DNA of 64,000 nucleotides. It comes from Nymphaea colorata (Eukaryota; Streptophyta; Magnoliopsida; Nymphaeales; Nymphaeaceae). Below the pieces are notes generated by a model that was given only the letters and a program-made list of their open reading frames with translations, was not told where the DNA came from and searched no databases. The position numbers were made by a program, and so were the translations under genes. This document shows, in pieces, positions 11,011 through 23,078 of this stretch. Numbering within the stretch: position 1 is the stretch's first letter; every line of letters starts with the position of its first letter. The DNA lies in NCBI RefSeq assembly GCF_008831285.2, contig NC_045142.1, positions 22,629,300 to 22,693,299 on the forward strand, read 5' to 3'.

Positions 11011-14000
11011 TATGTGCCTCTTTTATACTTTTATGTATAGAGAGAAAAATTAGATAGTGACTATGATTATTCAAAGTCACTGTCCTCGCTCATGAGGACT
11101 GTTTGATCTACTATAATGAATGGACAAGAGAAAACTAAAGAGAACGCCTTCTTCTTATTGCAAAGCTGGCATGTTTGTAGAATTTACCGACTGGTTTTCT
11201 GGCGGAACGCATCCTCATTATTGCAAACCCGAGCAAATTCCTGGTGTGGATGGTCTTCTTATCCCTTGCCATGGAGTCTTTATTTCTTTCTTGTAAATGT
11301 TTCTTTTTGCCCCTGTCTCCCCTAATCTATTTGAAACTGCCTCTCTTGTTATGGAAAACTGCTTCGAAAAGATCTTTCTCAGTTGTTTTATGTGTCAGAT
11401 CGCATGTTCCTTGGGATACTGCCTGTTGTTTGGAAACGACATCCATTTATTTTCAAAATTTTGCAATCTGTCTCGTTCTTTTATAACCACCTCATTCATG
11501 TTTGAGCAGCGATAATACTGCTCATACATATATATACACATATAGTGACTATATGTGTACATTTGGCTCTATCAGTTGTTTATTCCACATGCATTCGATT
11601 GTACTAGTTGGTTATCTGAGAGAGAACCACCGTGATATGTACTATCACATGTTTTTCCTCACACCCATTTGGTTGCATTAAATGAACGTAGTCGATAACA
11701 GACAACACACAATGCCCGATAAACATTCCTCTACACTATCATGTGTTCATTAGTAGCACATAAAATGGAAACGTGCAGTAATGTACTGTTGCATGCAGGT
11801 GCATTAAATGTGGTATGTTCAGAACAATTTGAATTATATTTATAAATACAAGAGAGGCAGCAGGTAATATTCTATTTCGGAAGGTAATGGCGATGAAGAA
11901 GGAGAAACATAATTTGTTTAGTGATAATTTACAGCAGATTGATCATGCAATATTGTACATACATCTCATTAACACTACCATTAGGATTATGGTAGGTGGA
12001 TCATTTTTATAGTTCGTCTTCTCCTCACATGTTTTGCAAGATGCAATGGAGTTGTCGCAACAAAGACTTGCAAATGAAAAACGCTACATTCTCAGCCATG
12101 CCGTCATGGTAGTTTAGGTTTTTGAAATGCATTTATAGCTTGCTTGACCTACAAGATTCTTTATGTCTTCTATCATGATGCATAGAGTGCAGTCTGCTGC
12201 AAGCCCTTTGGTTGTGGTTTCATGCATGCTATGCTTCTCGACCCTTTGCTGAACTCATTTCAAGTGGTTCTGCTTCCACCCTTGTGGGAAGAGTACTATT
12301 GTTGGGTATTATACGTTCTTGACATGCAGAACAATGCTTTCTTATACTAAAATTAAATGCAAATGCATGGACTAGTGTTGCATGATTTATGGTTATTGAA
12401 AGAATTCTTACAGAGTTAGAGCAGAATCAACCTGATTCAGTGGCAATTTTTTCATAGGAAGGAAGCTCCATGCCAAAACAATTGGTACAATTGCAGTGTT
12501 TTTGTCATCTAATACATAAAAGCAATCTACAATGATAGCAAACCTGCATTTTCATAGGATAGTATACAACATCTCAAAAAGCATCTAAGTGATGACTTAG
12601 TAGAGTACGTTACATCACGGGTCATTCTAAGAAGGCCAAACTAGATGAAGAAAAAGAAAACAAAAACCATTGACGTGAACAATGTAGAATAAGAGGTGTT
12701 TATGGTAACAAGGAGATAAAGACAGGGTGCTGTACTGAAAGGATTGAAACTAATTACTATAACACGAGCAGACCCTCTCATATGTTATAAGATTGTAGGT
12801 CAGGCTCATAGCCACAACCCAGCAGTTGTCAAGTAATATGAACATTCTGTGAGTGTCCCTATTGCTAAACTACCCCTACAGAGCCAAGTTGTAGATTTTG
12901 TGGGCAATTTACCACACCTGTCCTTAATACTCTTTTTCATTTTTTTGTGTATTTTTAAACATAACAGTGCCCCTTAAAGTTTGAAATTTAAAATAAGATT
13001 TCCCCTTAGCTAGAAAATCCTACGGCTCCTATTATTCTTCAACTTTTCTGGCTGCAATCCAATGTGGTGATTTTGGACTCTCCTTAATTTCAAGGCTTTA
13101 AGCACAGACTCCCCACCCAACATGTACTTCAGATTTTGGACTCTCCACAAGTTTGTGATGTACTTCATATTTTGGTGATTGATAACCTTGCTTAGGTGAT
13201 CTTGCAATCAAGTTTTAGAGTTATCATGCTCTTACTTTAAAATACATAGTTTTCTAGGACATAACATATATTCAAGTATAATAATGTAATTGGTCTGCAA
13301 GCCCATTTGGTTACAACTGCTTGTGATATCAAATAGGTAATTTTTCACTGGGAAACTGAGGAGGGAGCCCTACATGTTATTGAGACAGCAATTAGGTAAT
13401 TAATATATAATTGACAGTCATTAGTCCACTGTCTAAGACACTAATTTCTATATTCTAATATTGCAACAGTTTGAGAGGGGGACTTATAGTGTCTGATGAT
13501 ATCGGTGCCATTCTGCGCAATCCAAGAAATGTTAAGTAATAACATTTGAATATTTTCCAATCACAAATTGCTCAAGAACATAGACATTTTAACATATTCC
13601 TTAGAGGTCGTTTGATTCAAGCTCCTTTGTGCAGGACAGAGAGGATGTTCTGTTCTCCACACCATTGTCCTCTCCCATTGGACAGAACGGTCCTTTGTCT
13701 AATGAAATTAGAAACAAACACCGTGTAGCTATTTTGTCTAGTGTTTGTTTGATTCATGCAGAACGTCTATGTTTGTTCTGTCCATTATGTCTGACGTTTG
13801 ATTTGTGGGACATAGTTATTTGTTAGTGTACCTATCTTGTCGATGTGGTTGTGTATGTTCTGACATCTATACCGGTGAGATATTCACCGCACAACCTTTT
13901 GGCACTCTCATAATCTGGATTGCAGCCTGTATCCATTGAGCAGACTCAATTGACCATAGAAAGAAAGAATGAACAAGTTAAAACAAATAATATGTTCAAA

Positions 14001-15040
14001 ATTATTTAACTGAAAATATTAACCAAGTTCATTAAGTATTCATTTGATGGATGTGAAACTATTAAATTATTTGCCTACTTGTTACTAGAATCTTTCATTA
14101 ATGAACTTTAAATATGCAACCATTTTCTAATGGAAAAACGTCACTGAGCAAATTTTTGAGCATTAGGCTGATTCCTTTATTCACTTAAACTTTCATGTAA
14201 AATGGGGCATTATTGCAAGACTGCAAGTAAACCGTCACTGCTAAATAGCCAGACTAATCGGTTGGACTGAGTTGTTATCGAACCAAAACTGTTTTGGATC
14301 AGGCTAACAGGAGAAATTAATTTCTAAGCAAACTATTGAGGATCCAAAACAAAGACACAAACAGGGGGTGCCCTGAATCCTTCAAACAGATCCTAGAATC
14401 AAGTTAAAGAGAATTTTTCCAAGAACATAATCCAAAAGTAAAAGGAAACATAAGGGCAAGTTTGTAAGACTCTAAAATAAGCTCCATGTAAGGTGAGCAG
14501 CTAGATTTAGTACCTAGAGAAAAGCAGGATAAATGTCAAAGAATTTTGTGTAAGCAAGGATAAAAGGAGCTAGTTATATGACAGACATTCCATTGACATT
14601 TAGATACTTAGCAATTCAACAAGCTCAAGAACATTTGATTAGCAAGTGGAGCTTACATCACAAAGAAAGGATCCGTCTACTGGTTACAACTTGCTTTATA
14701 CGCTTCCCAAAATAATATTAAAAAATAAAGAAATAATTATATTTAATTTCATTAACATCAAGTTGACCAGTGCAATCTTATTTTACATTATTGAGAGATT
14801 CATATGCCTCCATTTTCAACTTAGTTTGAGTCAACAAAGGCACCATCTGGATAATTATTGAGAATTATTGATCGCGTGATGTTCCCGACTCCTTTTTTTT
14901 TCGAAGTTTCGGTCTGACATGATTGGTGTAAGAATGCATGTCACAACACTGCAGTATTTATGTCAAATAATGTTTGATTTATACATATTTTGGCATCCTT
15001 TTTAATATAAGTACTACATGCGTTTGATTTCATACTTTGG
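11011..15040. other. Non-coding part of duplication copy 1
   Basis: No recognisable gene. Overlapping short frames at 11116-11515 exist in three phases on the same strand and match no family I know. A block at 13602-13830 opens 'cttagaggtcgtttgattca' and has repeated 'gtttgattca(a/t)gc' phrases. It could be a decayed MITE, but I see no inverted ends. Confidence 0.4.
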
Positions 15041-15045
15041 CCATC

Positions 15046-15049
<4 letters not shown>

Positions 15050-15086
<37 letters not shown>
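15050..15086. repeat. (AT)n microsatellite
   Basis: AT dinucleotide tract, shorter in duplication copy 2 (about 47771-47800). A second short tract lies at about 15354-15368. Confidence 0.9.
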
Positions 15087-15088
<2 letters not shown>

Positions 15089-15741
15089 GTTTATTGGTAG
15101 GTACCCAGGTATTTTGCCTTTAACTTTGCAGACATGATCTTAAAAATAAGATACTCGGAAACATAAATTAATAGTTGTTAAATATAGAATAAGTTATGGA
15201 ACAAAAATATATGAATTAATTACCTTTTCCATTTAATTATATTTTTATAGCAAGTAAAATTGAACAACTCATATAAAATTGAAATTTTGATAATGGAGAA
15301 ATCTCTGTCTCATTTTTTATCTTTGAACTAACGGTATGGGATCAACCTATTTTCTATATATATATATAACAAGTTGATAAAAGTATGACCTCTCGGATAA
15401 AGGACAAAATTCAGACTCCTTAAATTTAATTATTCAAATACTTTATTTTTACAGTCTAACTTTATAGATATTGGTCTTAAGAATGTTTAATTAGGTGAGA
15501 AATATATATTAAGCTAGCCATGTTTTACTTTAACAATGGTTTTTTAAATAATTGATAAACAAATGACTCTTATAACTTGAAAATTTTGATAGTATAATGC
15601 ACATTTTTATTTTACAAAATAACTTTCACTAAAACCTGAATTAAATAAATTTATTTTTTAAAAACACATTAGGAGGTTTAATTTTGTGCAAAATACTTTT
15701 GAATACAAATTTAAGAGGTCTGGTTTTTATCCCGTGCGGTC

Positions 15742-15749
15742 TGGTGTGT

Positions 15750-15794
<45 letters not shown>

Positions 15795-15800
15795 CATATA
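15742..15800. repeat. (TG)n-(TA)n compound microsatellite
   Basis: A TG tract runs into a short TA tract. In duplication copy 2 (48459-48511) the TG part is short and the TA part long, so the two copies have diverged by opposite expansions. Confidence 0.9.
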
Positions 15801-15806
15801 GCAACC

Positions 15807-16100
15807 ATGTCAGCTGTTCCTGAATTAAATGGCATGAGGTTTGCGAATATGGAAAAAGCAGTGCACACACTCATGGTCTTCAACCCTGGCACTGTTTTGT
15901 TATTAATTATTTCAACAATTTATGTATGTTTTTTGAAAATGTTCTTTTATTTTATTCATTGCATTCTATATCACTTTTCTCCAATGTGCAGTGACATTCT
16001 ATGGCCCATAAATTTAACAATAGTTGCTGCAGCAATATACGACACTGAAAGCATGGCTTGTATATCATATATCAACAACTTGGTTTTATATTCTTCGTGA
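15807..16100 (+). CDS. Unrecognised 97-codon open frame (copy 1)
   Basis: Starts 'MSAVPELNGMRFANMEKAV' and has a hydrophobic middle ('VLLLIISTIYVCFLKMFFYF'). The second half starts near a possible splice acceptor ('ccaatgtgcag' at about 15983-15993) and reads 'DILWPINLTIV'. The frame is open in both duplication copies with identical length, but the few differences I see mostly change amino acids, which argues against selection. The start lies directly after a microsatellite. I do not recognise a family. It may be a fragment of a spliced gene or chance. Confidence 0.2.
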   Translation: MSAVPELNGMRFANMEKAVHTLMVFNPGTVLLLIISTIYVCFLKMFFYFIHCILYHFSPMCSDILWPINLTIVAAAIYDTESMACISYINNLVLYSS

Positions 16101-16514
16101 GTTGTTTTATATTGTTCTATTTAGTAAATTTTTTCTTTTTTTTGAGGACATAATTTAGGGTAGGTAGGAGAAGGAGGGATTGATTCGTTGAGAGCAACAA
16201 AGTAGAATGAATAGGTAGATGGCCGTAGAAGGCATAGAGAGATTAATTACTCGTGCCCCCAAGTAGTAAAATCAGTGTTCGGGTGCCTAAATGACCAAAA
16301 TGTCCCTTAGAAACAAAGCACAACTCGGTAACAAAAAATGAAAATTAATCATCCATGTGGGGACAAAATTGAAAAGGCAAAAAATTACTTTTTGAATAAA
16401 AGACGAAAATGGCTCTTATGACTTTGCGGGAGGGCTTGGAGGGGGCCAATCATTCAAGAAAATGGTACCCATGCCTTCCAAAATATATAATTCATGTTTT
16501 GCAGCAGTACCTTG

Positions 16515-16790
16515 ACTTGCATCGCAAGTTTATATCCTTACCTCTGTGGGTGGCGTTGGCTTGTAGTGCAGGTTTAACCCCTTTACCTGCGTGGGTTGCT
16601 TTGGCATGAAGTGCAGGTTTAACCCCTTAACTGCGTAAGTTGTTTTGGCTTGCAATGCAGGTTTAACCCCTTACCTGCGTGGGTTGCTATGGCTTGCATT
16701 GCAGATTTAACCCCTTGTCTGCGTGGGTTGCTCTTTTGTCCATAATTTCAGGTTTTACCCCTTTCCTGAATGGGTTGCTCTATAACAAGT
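16515..16790. repeat. 45-bp minisatellite, about six units
   Basis: The core 'gcaggtttaacccc' recurs at about 16568, 16613, 16658, 16701 and 16747, with a degenerate first unit near 16522, giving spacings of 43-46 bp. Each unit also contains 'ctgcgtgggttgct'. A 45-bp period is a multiple of three and one plus-strand phase reads repeats of 'AGLTPLPAWVALA', but stops interrupt some units. The array begins within about 10 bp of the right edge of duplication copy 1. Confidence 0.85.
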
Positions 16791-19700
16791 GGCAATGTTG
16801 GGAAAGAATCCTCATCACCTCGAATGCCTTTGTTGAAATAGAGGATGGGACCCTATTGCTCCAACATTGGTTGTGACAAGAAGTCTTCTTATCACTTCGA
16901 GTGCCTTCTGGTGAAATTCTTGTTTTCACCCAAAGCTTGATTTTGAACTTGTTAAAATTCCCCAAACTAATGTTTGGGTTGAGATTGCTTCAAAAAAGAC
17001 CCTAGCCAAATGGCCAAGTTGTGCTTGCTCCATAAAATTCCCTTGTCTAGCGACATGGTTGTGCTTGATCAAATCTTTAGCTTAACAACTGAATTGATTT
17101 GATTGAGATATGATCCATTTTCTATGGACAATGATGATTGTGTATGAAAATATTTGTTGCAAAAGCAAGTTGGAACAGTCTCCAAATAATAAAAATGCCA
17201 TAGTATTAGGAATTTGCCATGATTGATAAAGGAGAGAATGCTAGGTAGAAGATTGAGACTGAGGCGAAGAAAGTAATGGAAATTGCCTCAATCAAATATC
17301 TAGTTGATAATGCAGCAAAACAGAGAATCTTAGTTTTGCAATGATTAAATCTCGAGTAGAGTATGAATATATGAGGTTTGACTCAGAAAGATATAGATTG
17401 AACCAGGGTGAATGAATGAGTCAAAAATTAGATGTCCAACGATTGAAAATATAATATATCGGAGCATTAGCAAAAATCTTGGAATAAATGATGACCCAAT
17501 AAAATCATGGAAGTAGTAAAATGGAAAGAAATACATTCCATGTGTATTGAAGTTGAAAAAATATTGGGCTAAATGTAAGTGAGAAAACAAGGAATGTATG
17601 GCCCGAGTCAAGCACGTGTTGATCTCAGACTGAGCTTGAGGCAGAGAAAATAATGGAAATTAGCTCAAATGTATAAAAAAATTGATATGTATGGGTGAAA
17701 GGTAATATCACGTGTCTGCACTTGGATATGAAAGAATTTTGACATGTAATTGGGACAAAGCTAGTATGAAAGGAATTTGTTGTTGAAATATGATTGGTAA
17801 ATAGTGATTTTCATAGCAAGATAGGAAGTTGATAATATAGGAAAATAGAGAGAATTATGAGCAATTTATCACTTGTAAAGAGAATCTTAACTTTGAAAGG
17901 ATTAAACCTCCAATAAAGTATAATGAATACATGATATTTGATTCATATGGATCCAATAAATGGAAACCACGTGTTTGATGATTGAAGATGGAGTATAATT
18001 AAGTAAAGCAAATATTGATATTCAATTTGGAATAAATGATAGCTCAATGAAATAAGGAGAAAGATATGGGTGTTGAGACCAAAATAATTATGTATGACTC
18101 GAGTCAAATAAAGTCAGTAATTGAACTAATAGATGAGTCACATACTTGATAATAGGAGATTAAACAAATAAGGGATTGACAAGATATAGATTTTGAAGCA
18201 ATTCTAAAAAAAGATTTGTCAAGGAATAATTGATGATCAATGAAATTGTGGAAGAAGTAAAATATGAGGAAAGATATCCCATAAGTATTGAAGCTTCGAA
18301 AAATGTTTGGCTAAAATGATGGCGAAAGACTGCCTGACCTAAGTCCAGCAAAGATTGGTAATTTGAGCCAATAACTGGCCATCATGTTTAAGAATATGAG
18401 GTTGGACCAATGAAGAAATGAGTGATTGAAAATGTAGATCTTGAAATGATTCTTGAAAAATGGATGACAATATTTGAAAAATCAATGTCATGTAGATAGT
18501 AGGGTCCAAACATGATTTGATAGCGTGATCTTGTTGAAGATTATAGAGAAATGATTGAAAAAGACATTGATTTAAATGAGAAATTGAGATGCAAGATTAT
18601 TAAATTGATCAAAGATTGCATGAAGGCACACATGTATTCATCATATAATGATAAACATCCAGTATTTTTGAAAGTCACCTTCATCATGCATATATTTGAA
18701 AATGAGCCTAGGACCCTAATTGAATTTGGTTTGGTCAAATTGTTCCATATAAGATATGCCAATATACCTTAGCCAAAAGGCTTAGTATGAGCATAGAATT
18801 CTCTATTAGGCAACTAAGGGTAAGGTTTATCCACTTCTTCTTGATCACTCGTCGATATACCATAAATTACCACTCATGGTACTAACGAGGGGGCTTTCCC
18901 ACTCAAGGTGTGGTCTAGTTGTAAGACTTAGTCTTGTGCTACCGCCTAAGACCAAGTCCAGCAGCATGATGACTGGGACAAATAGGTATTGAGATTTGGA
19001 AATATGAGAAAACATGAAAAATATGTTGTCTCTAATGCAATGTTGCCTAAGATGATGATTGAAATAAATAGAAGAGCAAACATTGTTATCAAACAACTCT
19101 TAAATTGAGGAGGGTTGTATTTGATCCTAAATCTAAGTGAACATGATTGATCATCCTCAATTAGTCTTACGTGCAAGAAAGCAAACACAATCACCAAGCA
19201 ATGCAATGAAGTGCCAATGAGGTTAAGGCCAAAATAGGGGACATGCTTTATCATCGGCAATATATGAGATGTTGAAGTTAGTGAAAATGCATCAATTATA
19301 ATCATAGCCAAACGATTACGGTTCCCATCATGGTCGCCATCCGTTTGCATCTCAAAATTTTTGGTTGGTTTGGAATGCTCTAGAAAAATGAGGTTTATTT
19401 TGAAATAGGAAAGAAAAGGGACTCGCCCGTCGGTATGAGGATTGACCGTTCCCGATGCCTTTACCGAGGGTTATCAATCCAAGGGCTATATTCATCATTG
19501 ATGCATTTTATTTTAACTTAAACATCATTTTGATTCTATATGCTGAGTAGAAAATATTGAGAGTTTGATGTTTCAAACTTTTGAAAAGACTCTTGAAGAG
19601 TTGCTTGAAAATGTGAAATATTTTGAGGAAAAAGTGGAATTAGTAAATATCATTTGAAAAGCTTGTGAAATCATTTTGAAAACACTTTAGTGTTCTCTTA

Positions 19701-20157
19701 AGACCTTAAGCAGATTTGAGATTTTGCTCTAATTCGGTTACTACCTAGTTAGAGCTTCATCACATGTTGCTTAAGTTCTTTTGGAGATGTGCTTGTGATC
19801 ATAAGTGAAATAAAGTGGGTAAAAATGCATTGATGCATTTATGGAAGAATGTAAAATATTCCTACCACAACATTCATCTAAAGTCATTCCTACCACAACA
19901 TATATCTAAGATTTTTGTTTTTGTAAATATCATATATATGAAAGAAAAGTTTTTGAAAATGGATTGGTATTGTAGACCTATCAAGCATGAATCCAATATT
20001 GGGTCATTACTTGGTTGGTGGTCTTGATGAAGTCGGCAAATGAAAAAATAAAATCTTAAATGGTAAGATATTGAAAGAACGGAAAATATGAAAGACTACA
20101 TCTCAAGAGAGATATAGAGAAAGAGACCTTGAAAATCATAAAATCAAAGATTTAAAA

Positions 20158-20410
20158 GAAAGAGAGATATGTATTTATATACGTATATATATGTACATAT
20201 ATATGTATATATATATATGTATAGATACATATATGAAAGCTTGTAAAAAATGATGTTTAAATCAAATAGAGAAGAAAATATCATTTTCAAAAGAGAGAGA
20301 GATTTAAAAATGGAATACACGTATATATATTTATATATACGTATATGAGAGTTTGTAAAGAATATGTTTAATCATAAAAAGAGAAAGACAAAAAGAAATA
20401 GTCATGCACA
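20158..20410. repeat. Two-unit duplication with AT/GTAT-rich cores
   Basis: Units of about 130 bp share 'gagagat(a/t)t', a 'tatatacgtatatat' core, 'gaaagcttgtaaaaaat / gagagtttgtaaagaat' and 'gatgttta / atatgttta'. Confidence 0.55.
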
Positions 20411-20989
20411 CATTGACATATATGACATGTATATACGTACTTGTCTTCAAGATAAATAAAATCAAGAAATGAATTAAAAATAGCCAACTTCAATTTTTGA
20501 TATAGGCTGGACGGGAACTTAGGCTCATGCAAGAACCTAAGTTAAGGCCCCAAGGCCGTATTAGAGGGGTTTCTTTTGAAAGTGTTTTGGAAAATATGAT
20601 TCATATTTAAACATGAAATGTTATGATTTGGTTTGCCACAAGAGATATATTTCTTCCACCGTTGTGTATGGACGAAAATCAAGCAATATAGCGAGTAACT
20701 CGTTTGGGTTCCTAATGGGGTGATTAGGAAGGAAACCAGCGCAAAATGACATGCAAATGCATATTAACATGTACATATTTCGTGAAGGTTTTTCTCGGGT
20801 TAGACAAGTCCCAACCTAAAAAATCACAAGAAGAAATCCCAACCCCAAACACTCACTCTCATCGTGCATTGGGTCATATAAATGGAAGATTAGAATATCA
20901 TGCATGAGCATAATTTCAAGCATGAATGATGAATGAAGACAATATATCAAGTACATTTTTTCAGATCAATGAAGATATGGATTTTGTTC

Positions 20990-21300
20990 CATCTTGCTCA
21001 TACTCCCGGTGCACTCAAGAGTAGCTCTTGATTCGGGATCATTTGAGCTATCTTGCACGGCCATGGGGAGATGGCAAGAGGAAAAGGATGATATGAAAAG
21101 GAAAGATTGCATGATGTAAGCATGAACATAAAATATCATCTCATCTTCTCATGCTCTCGGTACACTTGAACATAGCCTCTTGACTCTAAAAATATAGATT
21201 GAGGGCTATCTCATATGGCCATGGGTAGAGGAAGAAGAGAGAAAAGGATGAAATGAAAATTGAGGTTTACATACCTCGGATATGAATGATATTGAAAATG
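20990..21300. repeat. 158-bp two-unit tandem duplication
   Basis: 'catcttgctcatactcccgg' near 20991 and 'catcttctcatgctctcgg' near 21151 open two diverged units, each also carrying 'acggccatggg / atggccatggg' and 'gaggaaaaggatga'-like phrases. Confidence 0.6.
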
Positions 21301-21580
21301 TCATGGAGAGAAGAAACAATGAAAATAGAAATAGAGGAAGATTAAATACCCCGAATGTGATTGATATTGGAAATGATCCCTCTTTTTTTGAATGATCTTG
21401 GACTTACCTTGAATGAAGCTCCCAAGATGTTGAAGATGAAGAAGAATGGAAAGAAGAAGAGGGAGAGAGAAAGAGCTCAAGAGAAACCCTAAGTCTTCAA
21501 GTGAGAATACTCTAGGGTTTTTCCCAAGGCTAACTCTTGCCTAAGAGGGGAGAAGTGGAGGGTATTTATAGAGAATTTTG

Positions 21581-21800
21581 GAGCCAAAATTCAAAATTTG
21601 AATTTAATATTTGAATTCAAGAGAGAAAACTTTTTAGAGCCAAAATTTGAAATTCAAATTCAAGATTTAATTCAAGAGGGAAGAGTTTTAGAGCTAAAAT
21701 TTGAAATTTGAATTCAAGATTTGAAACCAAGAGGAAGGAGTTTTAGAGCCAAAATTTGAAATTTGAATTCGGCTTTGGAATTTGATTTTGGAATTCTCGA
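21581..21800. repeat. 55-bp tandem repeat, four units
   Basis: 'gagccaaaat' or 'gagctaaaat' begins units at 21581, 21637, 21691 and 21746. Each is followed by 'ttgaaatttgaattcaagat'-type sequence and a GA-rich tail. This lies between the inferred TATA box and the terminus of the LTR-like segment, the usual place for U3 enhancer-like repeats. Confidence 0.8.
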
Positions 21801-22139
21801 TTTGGATCTAAACTTGGATTTTGGATCTAAACTTGGATTTAAAATTTTAAAAATAATAGACCTAAAATTTTAATAGCCCTCTTTTTTTGAAAAATTTGGG
21901 GTGATTACAGTAACCATACAAACGCAAGAAATTTTTTTACACATAACCAGGTTTGGAGTTCGGGTGGACATGGGCCAATGCCGACATATTTCTATTAATG
22001 TAACAGTCATAATGAGAAGTAGAGTGTCCGGTCCAAGGAAAGGTATTATAGAAAAGATATATTTTGAAAAAAGAAGAAGATTGTATATATATATAGAGAG
22101 AGAGAGAGGTTATGAAAGAGTTAAAAAGTCTTTTTTATG

Positions 22140-22320
22140 TCTTTTTGTGTCTTTTTCATTGGACAGTAAAATCAAGATCTGAATATTAGTCTTGAAGACA
22201 TTGGATCACAGATATTGGAAGACTTTCAATCACAAATATTTGCAGGAAGGACGCAGACACTTACCAAAGATGACCTCAATAACCAGTGAATGCGTTGGAA
22301 AAAGGAGATTGTCCACCTGG
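22140..22320 (+). repeat. Aspartic protease upstream repeat, forward arm
   Basis: 'cagtaaaatcaagatctgaatatta', 'ctttcaatcacaaatattt' and 'aatgcgttggaaaaaggagattgtc' match 10580-10745 in order and orientation, with roughly 15-20% divergence by eye. Confidence 0.55.
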
Positions 22321-22849
22321 CCAGGCACCAGTGGCTGAGAGATAGATAGAGAGAAGAAGGAAGAAAGTAATCAAGGAGAGAGAGGGAAAGGGAAGGAGGG
22401 AAAGTATAAAAAATTTGGGCCATCCATCTTAAATGGGTGTTCAGATTTAATGTCCCTTACTGTATAGTCAATGTTAGAGTCAACATTCTGGGATAAAAAA
22501 ACCAGACATTAAGGTTAGGCATAAAAAACAGACCCTTTAGTTTTTTTTTTTTGAAAGATGATTTTAAATGAATTATAAACATCCTAATATATCTATAAAA
22601 ATTATTTTGAAATAAAACATGTTTGAATCAAGTTGTTCTTATGAAAAACATTGATTTTTCTATTCATGTAGATGTTATAAGAGCCATCCATTTTTACTTA
22701 TTATAAAAACAATATAAAAACCAAAAAATGATCAACTTGTGATCATATTATATGGTTGGTTAGGTTTCAAAATAAATAGTTTGATATCATTTTTAAAGGT
22801 TCTGATTTGATCCCTGATCTATTGTCTCGTTTCTACTAATCACTATATA

Positions 22850-23010
22850 TACATAGCCCTTGATTGATGAACTATCGGTGGGTGAGAGCCCATAACATCC
22901 TTGGGGGATAGAAATACATCTATGTATATATGTATAGAGAGAGAGATTGGGAAAGAGATTTTCATTTTCGAACACTTCAAGGTTCATGGTTTAAGCAGGT
23001 CACTGAATAG
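22850..23010 (-). repeat. Aspartic protease upstream repeat, inverted arm
   Basis: The reverse complement matches about 10830-10960: 'gaaccttgaagtgtt', 'gaaaatctctctc', 'catgggctctca' and 'tgatagttcatc' all appear in mirror order. It is the continuation of the forward arm at 22140-22320 but inverted, so the relic was rearranged after insertion. Confidence 0.6.
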
Positions 23011-23078
23011 TTTGACAGGTACTGTTTCTGCCCACTTTTTGAGCCCGAAATTAAACCTGTCCTCTCATCCAAGACTAA

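Larger units (their letters stand above)
8545..16508 (+). repeat. Segmental duplication, copy 1 (about 8.0 kb)
   Basis: Collinear with 41145-49220 in direct orientation, starting at 'aaagaaacatgtgg' and ending at 'gttttgcagcagt'. In stretches I aligned the copies differ by roughly 1-2% plus indels, mainly at microsatellites: (AT) at 9288 versus 41892, (AT) at 15050 versus 47771, (TG)/(TA) at 15745 versus 48459. Copy 2 has an 83-bp segment (45226-45308) that copy 1 lacks. Copy 1 has a short duplicated 'cctgatacattttat' at 9409-9440. The unit contains a truncated aspartic protease pseudogene and a 97-codon frame of unknown meaning. Confidence 0.95.
16509..21909 (-). mobile_element. Unclassified 5.4-kb repeat-rich segment with an LTR-like terminus
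   Basis: Absent from the equivalent position of duplication copy 2. Read on the minus strand it opens at 21909 with 'tgtaatcaccccaaattttt', like the TGTAA...CCCC start of many plant gypsy LTRs. A 'tataaatacc' box (21561-21570) lies about 340 bp inside, followed by a pyrimidine-rich, 'aaaccctag'-containing leader, as expected for an LTR promoter. Inside are stacked diverged duplications: about 55 bp x 4 at 21581-21800, about 158 bp x 2 at 20990-21300, about 130 bp x 2 at 20158-20410, and looser units across 17340-18340. I see no gag or pol, so it may be a large LTR, a LARD-type element or a truncated one. The left end is not defined. Confidence 0.4.

Noticed and set aside
11116-11515. Overlapping frames of 69-80 codons, repeated at 43813-44151
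   Set aside because: Open in several phases at once, no family recognised, and the two duplication copies disagree on which phase stays open. Not supported as a gene.
13602-13830. Possible MITE opening 'cttagaggtcgtttgattca'
   Set aside because: The opening resembles hAT-type MITE ends, but no inverted partner could be found at the right side, so no element was called.
8545-16508. Duplication unit as a Helitron or other single transposon
   Set aside because: Edges lack 5' TC, 3' CTRR with hairpin, inverted repeats or target duplications, and the unit is mixed host and relic sequence. A segmental duplication is simpler.
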